Shown: piece after piece, positions 47,870 through 57,653 of the stretch
Position numbering within the stretch: position 1 is the first letter of the stretch
How the letters are laid out: each line of letters starts with the position of its first letter
DNA from: Papiliotrema nemorosa
Lineage: Eukaryota > Basidiomycota > Tremellomycetes > Tremellales > Rhynchogastremaceae
Reading direction: 5' to 3'
Assembly (NCBI GenBank): GCA_032158125.1
Contig: JASKOT010000031.1
Location: 124,001 to 188,000 of the forward strand
DNA length: 64,000 nt
Position numbers and translations under genes: made by a program
The notes under the pieces: generated by a model
What the model saw: the letters and a program-made list of their open reading frames with translations, nothing else
Databases searched by the model: none
What the model was told of the DNA's origin: nothing

Positions 47870-49978
47870 TCATTGCTCTGCGGGCTCCCCAAACCAAACG
47901 ACTCTACCGAGTCAGCTCCGACGCATCACAGTCTACGCTACTCACACGACAGTAGTATCATCTCTGACAACCCTCGTACCTCCTTGTCGCATGCTCAACA
48001 CTTTCCTTCTGACATTCCTGTCCCATCCCATGCCGCCTAGGGCATTCCTGATGAGATGTGTAGCGGCATTAGTGTCTTCAAAAACCCATTCACCAGTTGA
48101 CCGCTCCATGGACCCAGGCAAAGGTTCAGCTGGAAACTTTCGTTGTTCAGGTGGATCGAGGAAAGTGTGTATAGCAGGTAGTAGCTCTTTCGGGATATCT
48201 GGACTGTGAGGCATATTCAAATGGGCTGTGAGGAGGAGAGCAGCTTCCTCAGAAGTCGTCCAGTCCCATACTAGATTGTCAGATGGGCAATGTTGGCGAG
48301 ACAAGATACGCACAGCCGTCCGAAGCGAGAACGAGGAACTTGAGCTCCTCCCCACTCGGAGGGTAGATCGATCGAGACGCGATTCCTGGCTCGGCGGACA
48401 TATAGGGAGGGCTCAAGACGGGTTTGTCAAACTTGCAATTCGAAGCTCCGAGCGTGTCCACAAGTCTAGTATGTTCAGGCGCGTCGGAAAGATAGCCAAT
48501 TTCCGAATGACTAAGGACACCATCACTCACCTCGATTGGTCCTCGGGTGATAGCTTGAAAAATGTATTGGCCATCGCTCGAGAAGGCTGGCCTACGCCGA
48601 GAATTCGTTTCCAGTACCCCATGTCGCACACCACATCTTGGGCCTCTTCAGGTGGATGTCGCGATCGAATCCTGTTGTCAGTAGTAGCATCGACAGGCGA
48701 GCATGTTCAGATCAAATTCTCTCTCACACCTCATGAGCCAAACTTACAGGTCCGCCTCCTTGTCATGCTCTACATCATGATCCTCAGTCAAGACATCGCA
48801 TCGCCACATGTTGGTTTCCGGGTTCCACCAACCTGCCACCGCTCGACTATCTCCGCAGTGAGCCACGTGAAGCATGTCGGCCTGGGCGTCGATCACAGCG
48901 GTGACGGCGGTGCTACCCCTCGAAGCGGCATCGGCGAGGGCTACCAAAGAGGGGCGGGGGAATCCCGGACGACCTTGAACTTCGGGTATCTGAATTCTGC
49001 CGTTCAACAAATGCAAAGGGGCTTGGATCAGATCGTTGTCCCACGCTAGGAAACTGTTCGTCAGGGTCGTCAGTGTAGAGAAACTCACGCATCATGAGTC
49101 GCTTTGCCGACTACCCCTGAAGGGTGAGCAAGCTCAAGGCAACTGGAATGATCGATCGAGGAAGCGGCTATCATCCAACTGGGGCAAGCATGAAAAGTTT
49201 TCTTGAGTAATTCAGCCACAGCGGGAGAGCCCATGTGTCCATCAAAAACAGACACAAACACCAGGTCGTCTTCCCCATTACCGACTTCATCCGGCGAGAT
49301 CTTCATCCTGGCCCAGGTGTCCCATATGCTGCTACCCTGACTAGAGGGTTTCAATAAGCTATTAATGTCTGCTCTCGAGACGGTATCGATCGCATGTCGA
49401 TCTTCGCACGCCGTCTTGGAAGGCAAAACATTCTCATCAATCTTGATCACCGGATTCCCAGGTCGACGCACACGAGTGACCTCTTCATGCCTCTTGAGAA
49501 ACGCTTCCGTCTCTTCCTCAGACATCAAAGCGTGGACAGAGGTGGTCTCGCCTCCGATCCCAAACTTGCCCCCTTTGTAAGTATAGGTGAAGGTGGGCTT
49601 GTCAGAGTTCTCCAGCCAACCTTCCCGGCCGTCGAATGTTCCAATGTCAACACGGTCCTTCTGCTCATCCTGGTCATTACTGAAAAGCATGAATGTTGCC
49701 AAGGCACCAAAGGTGAAGCCTCCTGTCGCTAGTCTGAAGATGGGCAAGGAACGTAGAATGGATAGGAAGGACGGTCGAGGAGGAGGCCTGGGCGGGAAGA
49801 GCGGTACGTCATTGGGTCGGGCATAGAGAAGGGGTTTGGGGATGTACAGCTCAGCGCCGGCGAGGTAGGGGTTTGGGGTGCGATTCTTGGAGTTTTTGAG
49901 TCTATGAAGCTCAGGAGGTGGTCGCAGGGTAGGCTTGGCATGAGTCAAGCGAGCGTTGATGTGAGGAGGTTTGATCAT
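47870..49978 (-). CDS. PP2C-type phosphatase, mitochondrial (pyruvate dehydrogenase phosphatase-like)
   Basis: Metal-dependent Ser/Thr phosphatase. The first ~85 residues (start MIKPPHINARLTHAKPTLRP) are basic and Pro-rich and precede a membrane segment (GGFTFGALATFMLF), typical of an inner-membrane or intermembrane anchor. PP2C motifs in order: CEDRHAIDTV, FVSVFDGHMGSPAVAELL, GSTAVTAVIDAQADMLHVAH then CGDSRAV, VLTEDHDVEHDKEA, SEIGYLSDAPE, LKFLVLASDGC and VRDDTTVVVVWFGE. The last piece needs an intron (GTGAGT...GGTAG, about 47898-47943) and puts the stop at 47870-47872. About five introns. The presumed role, dephosphorylating mitochondrial enzymes such as E1-alpha of pyruvate dehydrogenase, is by family only (yeast Ptc5-like). 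Confidence 0.85.
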
Positions 49979-50352
49979 ATTGGGAGTGTTCAGCTTGATA
50001 TAGAGTCAAATCGGCAGAAGTGGGCGATCGCAGAGAAGTGGTGTAGCGCTCCAGATGGTCAAAGCGACTGCCATTACTGAGGAGAATGGATTGCCGAGAC
50101 AGTTCGAGGCTGTAGAAGCGATCCTGGTGGGGGATCTGGAAGAAAGGATGACCAAGATTTTGAGGTCACGGTATGCCACAATCCATCCTTTGATGAATCC
50201 CTCCGTTGAGCCAGGTTTCCAGGTTTCGAATGCATTCGATATATTCTTCGTCGCATTGAGAGCAGAGAAAAGGGATATGATAAAGGGATATGATAGTGAT
50301 TTAGTGTTTTGCATCGAATACAAGAGATGGAAAGTGGTGCAGTCGACAATGA
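49979..50352. other. intergenic, PP2C promoter and 3' side of SEC61 gamma
   Basis: Contains a 104-codon plus-strand frame (50055-50369) overlapping the end of SEC61 gamma. I do not support it as a gene. Confidence 0.4.
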
Positions 50353-50772
50353 TTATGCTCCTCCCCTAATTCGTCAGCTTCGCCCAGCGAGGGAGTAGAG
50401 ACAACTGACACTAAGATGTTGTTACTGCCTGTCAGTACCATTCTAAGCTGTAAAGAGAAACGAGGATAAAGGGACGTACATAGGAATATGGATCAATTTG
50501 ACCAGGTACCCAATGAAACCCATGACCGCAAATCCGACAGCGACCGCCCTACACAGCTGAATGTACTCTATAACATCAGCTGTCCATCTCTTAAGCATCT
50601 CGTGCCGGCGTTATGACCACACCCACCCTCTTTTGTCGGTTTCGTACATCTGTTGACAAACTGCAAAGTCAGTTGCGGATCCAACACCGAAAGAAGAAGC
50701 GCGACTTGCCTGAGTTCCTTCTTTGATGAATTGTTGAGGGATCTCGGTAAATTCCTTGACTTTGTCAGACAT
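50353..50772 (-). CDS. SSS1: Sec61 translocon gamma subunit
   Basis: Tail-anchored subunit of the ER protein-conducting channel. Assembled protein: MSDKVKEFTEIPQQFIKEGT..., then FVNRCTKPTKEEYIQLCRAV, the single membrane segment AVAVGFAVMGFIGYLVKLI, and HIPINNILVGGA. That is about 70 residues, the usual family size. Exon 1 (50710-50772) ends ...ACTCAG and is followed by GCAAGT, so intron 1 (50661-50709) is of GC-AG type; using it is the only way I found to keep the frame. The last intron (donor GTCAGT) leads to a tiny final exon coding GGA-stop, stop at 50353-50355. Four introns in a 70-residue gene. Confidence 0.9.
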
Positions 50773-50991
50773 GATGAGAAGGGTGATGCGGGGTGAAGAG
50801 AGGGGTGAAGCGTAGAAGGGCAGAGATGAATTCGACGTGGAGTGGTGTCTCGCTTTGGAAGGGATGATCAGACGAGCCGGATCCGGAAACACCGTTTCAA
50901 AGGCGACTGATTTTGATACAATAGACGAGGGTCACACCTTGCACCATCCCGCCGTGCGATCAATATCATGGTGTTACATACTCTAATGACA

Positions 50992-53050
50992 CTACAATAC
51001 TCCATGTAGGACCACCAGACTCTTCTCACACAACGCCACGACCACCTTCTTCTCCTTGACCAAGACCTCCCCCACACCCAGCAGTGCCCCCCTGTCGCTT
51101 CCCGATACTCTCACAACCCCTTGCTTGGCTGTCGTCGTCGATTGCGGCGGATAGTAGACGTACACATTTCCCGCCGCGGTTCCAAGTCCTCCCGCATCAA
51201 AGGCCAGGACGGTTGTTGCACTTTCCCTCTTCTGCTTTTTAGGCTCATGGGAGACTTCTCCCTCAGTGGATACATGTCGGACCAGACGGAGATCCCTCTT
51301 CGAAGACAGAACAAACGATAACGCCGGGCTGGTAGCGACATGTTTCCAGGGTACTTTGGCTGGGCTCCCTTCTGGAGCTTCGAACAATACCCCATCCACC
51401 GCGGATTTCACCATCATTCTCCCTGTCCCATCCATGGGCAAGCTGACGATCGAGCTCTGCGCTTTGGAGAATGAAGGCGATCCATCCTTGATGTATACCA
51501 CAAAGACGTCTCGTCCAACTTTTGTCCCGCCTCCTGGCTCTCCAAACACGCCAGTTGTATTCTCACCGAAATCTTCCCCGTCTTCAAGGTCATAATCCAT
51601 CTCTTCCCTGATCAAAGCTGGAATAGCCGGATGGTTCCCCGCTGGCTCGTCCTCATTCCGAGTTTTGATATTAGAGAAAGAAGCTTTGACCGCTGCCAGC
51701 ATCTCTGCGGTCAATGTCTCTGGCACCTCCTCTTCTTCGTCTTCCTCGTCATCCTCGTCGATGGGGGTGAAGACGCTCGGCCAGCGGGTGTTGATATCCA
51801 CCTTGGATAGCTCGAGCTCCAGCAGATTCTTGATAGAGTTGAAAGAATAGGTGGATGTGCTGGGGTCGATAGATGTCCAAAAGGACCGCGTGGGTTTCGC
51901 CAAAAACGCAGCGAGGACAGGTGAAGGTGAGGTCGAGATGGAGAGGGAGAAGTCTTCGGCCGTAAGAGAGACTTGTACGTGTTTGCGCGTTGTACCTGGC
52001 GGCAGAGGTATCGTGACCGACAAGGAATCGGCAGTCTGCGTCCAGCTAAAAGGCCATTCCTTCTCCGCCTCCTCTTCTTCATCCTGAGTGTCCACGGCAT
52101 CGACCTCCATACTAGCGCCAACACCTGATGTCGCATTGCCTCCCGGAAGACTGGCTCCTAAGCCGAGTTTCTCCATCCTCTCCTTTTCTTCCCTCTTCGT
52201 TCGCTCTGCGTCCGTCTCCTCTTCCTGCGCCTGTTCCCGCTGATACACCTCTGAGGAGAGAACCATCCACCCCTCCCCTTGCCAGCCACACCAGACTGGT
52301 AAATCACCCCCCTGGAGCCTCCATTTCACCTCCAGTGGTTGTGGATCATCGTCTATACCGTTCGATTGTGTCGGATTCAGCTCTACTTCGAGCAACTCAA
52401 ACGTCGAGCTCGACGAAGTCTTGCGTCTGGGCTCAGGTGGAAGCACAGATCGGCTGAGCAGTATCTTCGCGACCTCTCGCTCGAGTTGTATAGCCTGGAT
52501 GATGAAAGGCGACAAGTCTGAGCCAGTTCCAGGGAGATCGTACCGAGCGATAAACTTTCCACTCAATTCCTCCTGGTCCAACTCGAAAATGTACAAGCTC
52601 CCCGTACCAGTTGCAATCGCCCATCGATGTGTTGATATAGGTATCACAGATGGGTATTCGGGATGCTGGGTTGCAGCCGATGAAGCGATAGGCTGAGGAA
52701 GACTCGCAAGGGTCACAAAGGTCGGTTGAAAGTCATCCTACATCTATCTTCAGCACTTTCCCCTCTTATATCTCTGTATGACTTGCATCAATTTCAAAAG
52801 CAATAACATTCCACTCGGTATCGATATATACCCCTCGTCTTCCGTCGGTCGATAGATGGTTGAATGAGATTCTCGCTCGGGTCTCTTTGAATGACAAAAG
52901 ATGTGTATTGTACCCAAACCGGGACTGCGTCGCGCCAGCTCCCGGTAACGGATGGGCTGTCACATCATCTTGCGGGTCGAGAGGATGCAGACGATATGTC
53001 TCAAACTGCGGGTAAAGCAGCGATCGGTCTGGGGGAAAGAGGTAGGACAT
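50992..53050 (-). CDS. NudC domain-containing protein 1-like (NUDCD1)
   Basis: Cytosolic or nuclear CS-domain cochaperone-type protein. I place the start at 53050 (MSYLFPPDRSLLYPQFETYR), which aligns with the animal NUDCD1 start; an upstream in-frame ATG at 53137 would add 29 residues. The N-terminal beta-propeller-like part continues through GVYIDTEWNVIAFEID and, after one intron near 52720-52770 whose exact ends I could not resolve, RWAIATGTGSLYIFELDQEE. The central CS/NudC domain is EWPFSWTQTADSLSVTIPLP plus VSLTAEDFSLSI. Acidic linkers (DEDDEEDEEEEVP) precede the C-terminal part (VYIKDGSPSFSKAQSS, VVALCEKSLVVLHGVL). Length is about 650 residues, slightly longer than the animal protein. 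Confidence 0.85.
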
Positions 53051-53121
53051 GTCGAGAGCAAAGTCAAGCAAAGTCCAGCACCGACGCAAGATGACGTTGG
53101 GAATCCAGTCAGCTCGACACG

Positions 53122-53132
53122 GGATTCGAACC
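53122..53132 (-). promoter_or_regulatory. orphan B-box-like TFIIIC motif
   Basis: GGTTCGAATCC on the minus strand, a perfect match to the Pol III B-box consensus GGTTCGANTCC, about 170 nt 3' of tRNA-Val. I could not fold a tRNA around it. It lies in the 5' flank of the NUDCD1-like gene. Confidence 0.4.
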
Positions 53133-53286
53133 GACATAAATAGGCAGCCTCGCTTTTGGCCATCAACAAATCACAAACGAGCTCGATCATCAGCTGCATG
53201 CAGCTGTATGCATTGCGCCTGACAGCTCGCGGACGTGTTGGCATGCATACAAACTTCTTGGATTGTGGGACAAGTTTTGAAAAGGC

Positions 53287-53295
53287 AAAAAAAAA
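53287..53295 (-). terminator. Pol III terminator of tRNA-Val
   Basis: A run of nine T on the minus strand, beginning 8 nt after the tRNA 3' end. Runs of four or more T end Pol III transcription. Confidence 0.8.
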
Positions 53296-53302
53296 GATGG
53301 AA

Positions 53303-53389
53303 TGATTGTACGCGGGCTCGAACCGCGGGCCTCATGCGTTTCGACAATTTCTGTGAAGCATGCGATCTAACCAACTGAGCTATACAACC
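53303..53389 (-). tRNA. tRNA-Val (anticodon CAC) with 13-nt intron
   Basis: Reads 5'-GGTTGTA (acceptor) TA GCTC-AGTTGGTTA-GATC (D arm) G CATGC-TTCACA with anticodon CAC at 53353-53355. A 13-nt intron (53339-53351) follows directly after position 37, then C, GCATG (anticodon stem), a 5-nt variable loop and a perfect T arm CGCGG-TTCGAGC-CCGCG. The acceptor 3' strand is TACAATC, discriminator A. The acceptor has one G-U pair and the D stem one C-U mismatch (positions 11/24). The intron position is the eukaryotic standard cut by the tRNA splicing endonuclease. Mature length 74 nt before CCA. Confidence 0.92.
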
Positions 53390-53787
53390 TGCATGAAAAT
53401 CTGAAACATTTTCTCCGTGCTTCAGGTCGCACATATTAGTATATATAATTTACTCGGTTACACCTACGATTATGTCTGTAAATCCTCTCCGGACATCTTT
53501 GAGAGTCTCATGCCTGGATGCACGGGTTTGCATAGGCTCATTCCATATCTTTAGCCATCTGGAGCGTCTTGCAATGCTCAAAAATCAATGAAAATTCGAG
53601 ATTCTGCATGGGGCACGATTTGCCGTCTGTCTCTGGAACCGACTTTGGTTGTCGTTTCAGATTGCTTCCTCCTACGTCCTCTCTCTTTGGAACTCGTCGC
53701 CCACATGTGCCGCTCAACACTGCAGCACCAACATCAGTGAGCAGTCTGTGGTATAGATCCCGGTGCATCGCAGTGCTACCGCTCGAC
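53390..53787. other. intergenic between tRNA-Val and the nuclear-protein gene
   Basis: AT-rich patch around 53433-53450 (tattagtatatataattt). An open frame runs from here into the next gene but without an ATG before 53608. Confidence 0.4.
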
Positions 53788-56034
53788 ATGTCCCTCACGT
53801 CTCATTCCCTACCTCTACCGGCGATCTTTACCCATGATGAAACGCTTCATGCTATCCTCCTCCCTCCACTCGCTATCTTCCTCAGCAGTCTTTCAGAGCC
53901 ACCTCACTTACTCAAACTGAACGACATCTTGGATAGATTTCGTACGCCGAAAAGCTATCATCGTGTGGATGTTCGACTTGTGGAAAGCTCGGAACTTCCT
54001 CCAGCAAGCGAAGATGGGCGGGGTGGTGGTGCTGGCGAGGAACCGGAAGGCGATGGGTCGCAACGTTTGCCCAACAACTTGGGAGACCCGAGTACAGAGG
54101 GAAAGAAAAAGGAAGATCAGGAATGGTTGGAGTCGCTGCGAGCTCGACAGACAGCAGAGAAGGGGGAGCCGATCATACTGGAGAAAGGGGTCACTATGGA
54201 GGAATACCTGTCTCGTGAACGCCCAACGGGCCCGACCGAGGACCTCGACAAAGCAGGTGAAACAGGACCATCTTCTCCCGCTTCACAATCTCTTAATTTT
54301 GCAATCGCAAAGGACGCTCACGACGGGATAGCCGCCGGACCAACAACGCCTCCTGTCCATCCACCTCTGACTCCTTCCTCGCCCGCAAGGGTCCCACTCG
54401 CTGATCCCACCCAGATAGCCAACGGTAATAGTGATGTGCAGGACCTTTCGAATACTCGACCAAGCGAAACCCGTCCGACTGCTACCCACGCTGCTCCGCC
54501 CTCACCCGTCCCCTCTCATCCCCTTCCCCCTTCCGGTCCAAAACGGCGGGTACGCGAGCTTCGCTTAGACTTGCGCACTCTCGACGCTGCGGCTCTCTTT
54601 GCACTCGAGACATGGAGACGTGAAATGATGGGTCTACAGAAGCTGGAGCTGGATCACCCAGATTCGATTTGGTACAAGGGGTCCTTACCGCCCTCTCCAA
54701 GTCCGTCCGATTCACCCGAACCAGTTCCTCCACCTAGAGGGAGAGGTCGACCACCCAAGAGCCGAGACATACACAAGAAGGAGATTGTCATTGGGGGTGG
54801 AGAGTGCGGAGGAGAAGGCTATGAGACCCTGATGGAAACCGTGGAACAGCATGGAGTGTCTGAGGGGAAGGCTGTTAGTGTAGAGCTCGACTCTACAGTG
54901 CTGGAGGCTTTGAAGGAGGTTGTGGACACTCGGGTCAACGTGATCGATGTTGCGCCTTATGAGAGTCCAGTATTCAGCCATTCAGAGGGAGAGGACGAAC
55001 TGGACGAGGTAGACGAGCTGGAAGACAGCGATAGAAAAATATCGCCGGATGTCATTGTGGACGACATGTTTGATCGCAACCAAGATCAAGATCCCGATTT
55101 CCAGCCTCCTCCGGAGTCGAATCGAGGAGAAAAAAGTACAAGACACGCGCAATCCGAACGATCACCGGACAAAGGGAAGGGTTTGGCGATACTTCCTTTG
55201 TCCAACTCACTGCATAGAGTCGACAATGGGGAGCTCATTGATTTGACGGCCGATTCACCCATATCTACACCTCGCGCTAGACAGATTGCAACATCTACGA
55301 TGAGCTCGATTATCCGCATGAACGATCCAAATCAGCAACAACGCGAATCCAGCGACATGGCGAACTATGATACCCCCAAGCACACATCTTCGTCTCTCGA
55401 TGCGCCGCGACAATACGCCAAGCGAACCGCTGGGCCGATCTCCCCAGAACACTTGTCGAAGGCGAGGGGAAAAGGGTTGCGCACGGGCAGGATGAGGATG
55501 GAGGCTGTTGTTGTACCGCAAAGAAGACGTGTGGACCCGCGAAAATTGGTGCATTTCATGGAATCAACGACGACTATCGATGCCGTGGATGTCGAAAATC
55601 AGCTTCTATTACCGCCATTCCAGCGAGAAAGTCGAAAGATTATCAAACCAATGCTCAACAGGAATAAACTACAGCCTTTACCGAAGGTCGCGACAAGCTC
55701 AGCAACGCTATTGGGTAACGGTCCACGCAAAGTGAAGGTAAAAGCCAGGGAGGTCGCCATCGAGAGCGATGATGAGCCGTTGGTACCGAAGACCGGGGTG
55801 AAACGAAAGATCGAGCAAGTGCTCTCGGATAGCGATGATGAACCATTGTTACCACCGCTGAAAAGGTCATCAACAAAGGTCAAGGTGCCAGAGGTGATAG
55901 AAATACTCTCAGAGGAAGAAGCGGAGGAGGTGGAAGAAGCAGAAGAAGCAGTGGAAGAGAAGTCTGCCCCTGCTTTCGTCCCGGCCAAGCCTAGAGAACC
56001 GGATGAAGAATGGGACTTCCTACGAGATATGTGA
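53788..56034 (+). CDS. unknown nuclear protein with AT-hook and SUMO-interacting motifs
   Basis: Predicted 748 residues, intronless, from the ATG at 53788 (MSLTSHSLPLPAIFTHDETL). An in-frame ATG at 53608 would add 60 residues of poorer composition. The first ~55 residues look folded (AIFLSSLSEPPHLLKLNDIL). Most of the rest is disordered, with an ordered-looking RRVRELRLDLRTLDAAALFA and LETWRREMMGLQKLELDHPD, an AT-hook-like PPRGRGRPPK, and LEALKEVVDTRVNVIDV. Two clusters look like SUMO-interacting motifs next to acids: GELIDLTADSP and PEVIEILSEEEAEE. A motif SDDEPLxP occurs twice near the C end (EPLVPKTGVKRK, EPLLPPLKRSS). These signs point to a chromatin or genome-maintenance protein, but no named domain is seen. 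Confidence 0.7.
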   Translation: MSLTSHSLPLPAIFTHDETLHAILLPPLAIFLSSLSEPPHLLKLNDILDRFRTPKSYHRVDVRLVESSELPPASEDGRGGGAGEEPEGDGSQRLPNNLGDPSTEGKKKEDQEWLESLRARQTAEKGEPIILEKGVTMEEYLSRERPTGPTEDLDKAGETGPSSPASQSLNFAIAKDAHDGIAAGPTTPPVHPPLTPSSPARVPLADPTQIANGNSDVQDLSNTRPSETRPTATHAAPPSPVPSHPLPPSGPKRRVRELRLDLRTLDAAALFALETWRREMMGLQKLELDHPDSIWYKGSLPPSPSPSDSPEPVPPPRGRGRPPKSRDIHKKEIVIGGGECGGEGYETLMETVEQHGVSEGKAVSVELDSTVLEALKEVVDTRVNVIDVAPYESPVFSHSEGEDELDEVDELEDSDRKISPDVIVDDMFDRNQDQDPDFQPPPESNRGEKSTRHAQSERSPDKGKGLAILPLSNSLHRVDNGELIDLTADSPISTPRARQIATSTMSSIIRMNDPNQQQRESSDMANYDTPKHTSSSLDAPRQYAKRTAGPISPEHLSKARGKGLRTGRMRMEAVVVPQRRRVDPRKLVHFMESTTTIDAVDVENQLLLPPFQRESRKIIKPMLNRNKLQPLPKVATSSATLLGNGPRKVKVKAREVAIESDDEPLVPKTGVKRKIEQVLSDSDDEPLLPPLKRSSTKVKVPEVIEILSEEEAEEVEEAEEAVEEKSAPAFVPAKPREPDEEWDFLRDM

Positions 56035-56285
56035 TGTATCAGCGGTGAGTAACACTCCTGACAGGTCGATCCAGGCGCTGACGTCCAGCAAGCCTTATAG
56101 CGATATGTGATAACAAGTTGTATGAGTTATAAACGTCGGCTAGACACGTTGCTCGAGTCAACGGAACCTGACCTTCGGCCCTTTTTTCTCTTTGCGTATA
56201 CTCATCTATACATATATCACGGCCGTACTTTGGAGTCCTCTATAATATCTCTCCCCTCTCCCAATTCCAGCGCGTGGACTGCTCG

Positions 56286-57257
56286 CTACGCCACTCCGAG
56301 TCCTCTCATCCGGCCTTCCATCTCCGACATATCCTGCGAATTGAGCCATTCATCGTCCTCTTTACCCCTGATCCAGGGAGTTGGGGCTCTCATCCTGTTC
56401 AGGCTGTAGCCCAGCCCCACCGGCGCCCCAGTCAGATCCCACGTTTCACCCGTTGGCGAGGGGTACTCGTCTGTGGATCTTGGGGAAGGATCGTATCCTC
56501 CCCTCTCACCTGGAGGACCTCCCCGTGTGGACGGATGCAAGATCACATACTCTCTCCCGGCGAATGGATCTCGGAATGCGGGTGCACCAGGGATGATAGG
56601 CGGGATGATGGCATTCAAGGCGGTATTGTTCGCTGTAATCTGCGCTAGACCCGGTCGATGAGCAACGGGATGGGGCGTGTTTTGGCATTGTCCATTGGAG
56701 TGAATGATCTCAGCGGGGACGGGTCGAGGTGGGAGATCAATCTTGAATGAAGGTCGACGACGGGTAGGGTCTGCGTGCGACACCTCGTGTCGAGTGATGG
56801 CGTTCACGTGCGTAGGGAGAATAGGAATAGCAGACTCGCGGAATGAAGCTCGTCTTTGACCTAGGGGCGGTCGAGTGTCTCGTGTGGTTCCTACTCGGGC
56901 ATCTGCGGGGTGTCGGGCATAATCAACCTCGGGGAAGGGAGAAGTTCTCGGCAAGCCATTACGAGGGCGAGATTGACAAGATGGATGATTCAATGTGGCG
57001 TAGCTGTGAGAAGGTGGCTGGGCGGGGTGTCGAGCGGGAGGTGTAGGTGGGTGAGCCGCAAAGTACGAGGAGTTACGAGCGATGTGAGGGTGGGGATGAG
57101 CATGAGTAATGGCTCTGAGAGAAGGTGATGAGAGGGGCGAGTGCATGGCTGATTCGGTGGCAAGTGGTAGCGTGTAATGAATGGGGAGGTGACTCGAGGG
57201 GGCTGACAGACCAAGAGGCTGGAGAGGGGTACAGGCTGATATACGCGAGAATTTCAT
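56286..57257 (-). CDS. hypothetical His/Pro-rich protein
   Basis: A single open frame ending GRMRGLGVA at 56286. The start is uncertain: Met at 57257 (MKFSRISACTPLQP), 57146 (MHSPLSSPSLRAITHAHPHP) or further up to 57536. Composition is low in hydrophobics and rich in Pro, His, Ser and Arg (HPHPHIARNSSYFAAHPPTP, RRPSFKIDLPPRPVPAEIIH), with a better-ordered-looking C-terminal part (AIIPPIIPGAPAFRDPFAGR, EYPSPTGETWDLTGAPVGLG). I recognise no family. The length of the frame in a region of ~50% GC and its tidy ending favour a gene, but it could be partly leader. Confidence 0.5.
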   Translation of the reverse strand: MKFSRISACTPLQPLGLSAPSSHLPIHYTLPLATESAMHSPLSSPSLRAITHAHPHPHIARNSSYFAAHPPTPPARHPAQPPSHSYATLNHPSCQSRPRNGLPRTSPFPEVDYARHPADARVGTTRDTRPPLGQRRASFRESAIPILPTHVNAITRHEVSHADPTRRRPSFKIDLPPRPVPAEIIHSNGQCQNTPHPVAHRPGLAQITANNTALNAIIPPIIPGAPAFRDPFAGREYVILHPSTRGGPPGERGGYDPSPRSTDEYPSPTGETWDLTGAPVGLGYSLNRMRAPTPWIRGKEDDEWLNSQDMSEMEGRMRGLGVA

Positions 57258-57653
57258 GAGGTGCCGAGGATGACCTGTCCCGGTTTGTGAGGTACGTAGG
57301 ACTGGCCGCATGCGTGCGAGGGAAGCAGACACCTGGAGTTTCAGTCCATATCGGTCTGAGTCAATCCCAAGGCGGACGTTCCTCCGGGTACTCTTGATAA
57401 GTCCATCAGCGTTGAAGAGTGAAGCCGAGTTCCTGCAATTCACATCAAATGCCCACCGGATTCGTCGGTATCCTCCATACGTCCGCATGCATACAAACAC
57501 CCCAGATACACCATTGTGAACGGTGACACCTCTCATTTTCGCCACTCGAAAGGGAGGAAGGGTTCACCTTATGTAATCAAATCCCCACCCCCTACGCGTG
57601 GTTTGTTGTTGTTTCTCCCCTCCACTCGACGAGTCCACTCTAGAGCAAATACA
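57258..57653. other. divergent upstream region of hypothetical and bZIP genes
   Basis: Between outward-reading genes. The minus-strand frame of the hypothetical stays open through most of it, so part may be coding. No TATA box stands out. Confidence 0.35.

Noticed and set aside
50055..50369. 104-codon plus-strand ORF between the PP2C and SEC61 gamma genes
   Set aside because: It has an ATG and a plausible composition, but it overlaps the 3' end of SEC61 gamma on the other strand, sits in the PP2C promoter and matches no family.
53051..53137. Upstream start of the NUDCD1-like gene at 53137
   Set aside because: It would add 29 residues that read through the B-box motif and do not resemble the family N terminus; MSYLFPPDRS at 53050 fits better.
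53100..53185. A second tRNA around the B box at 53122-53132
   Set aside because: Six acceptor pairs can be drawn at 73-nt spacing, but the D arm lacks GG, position 14 is not A, there is no anticodon stem and the T stem is poorly paired.
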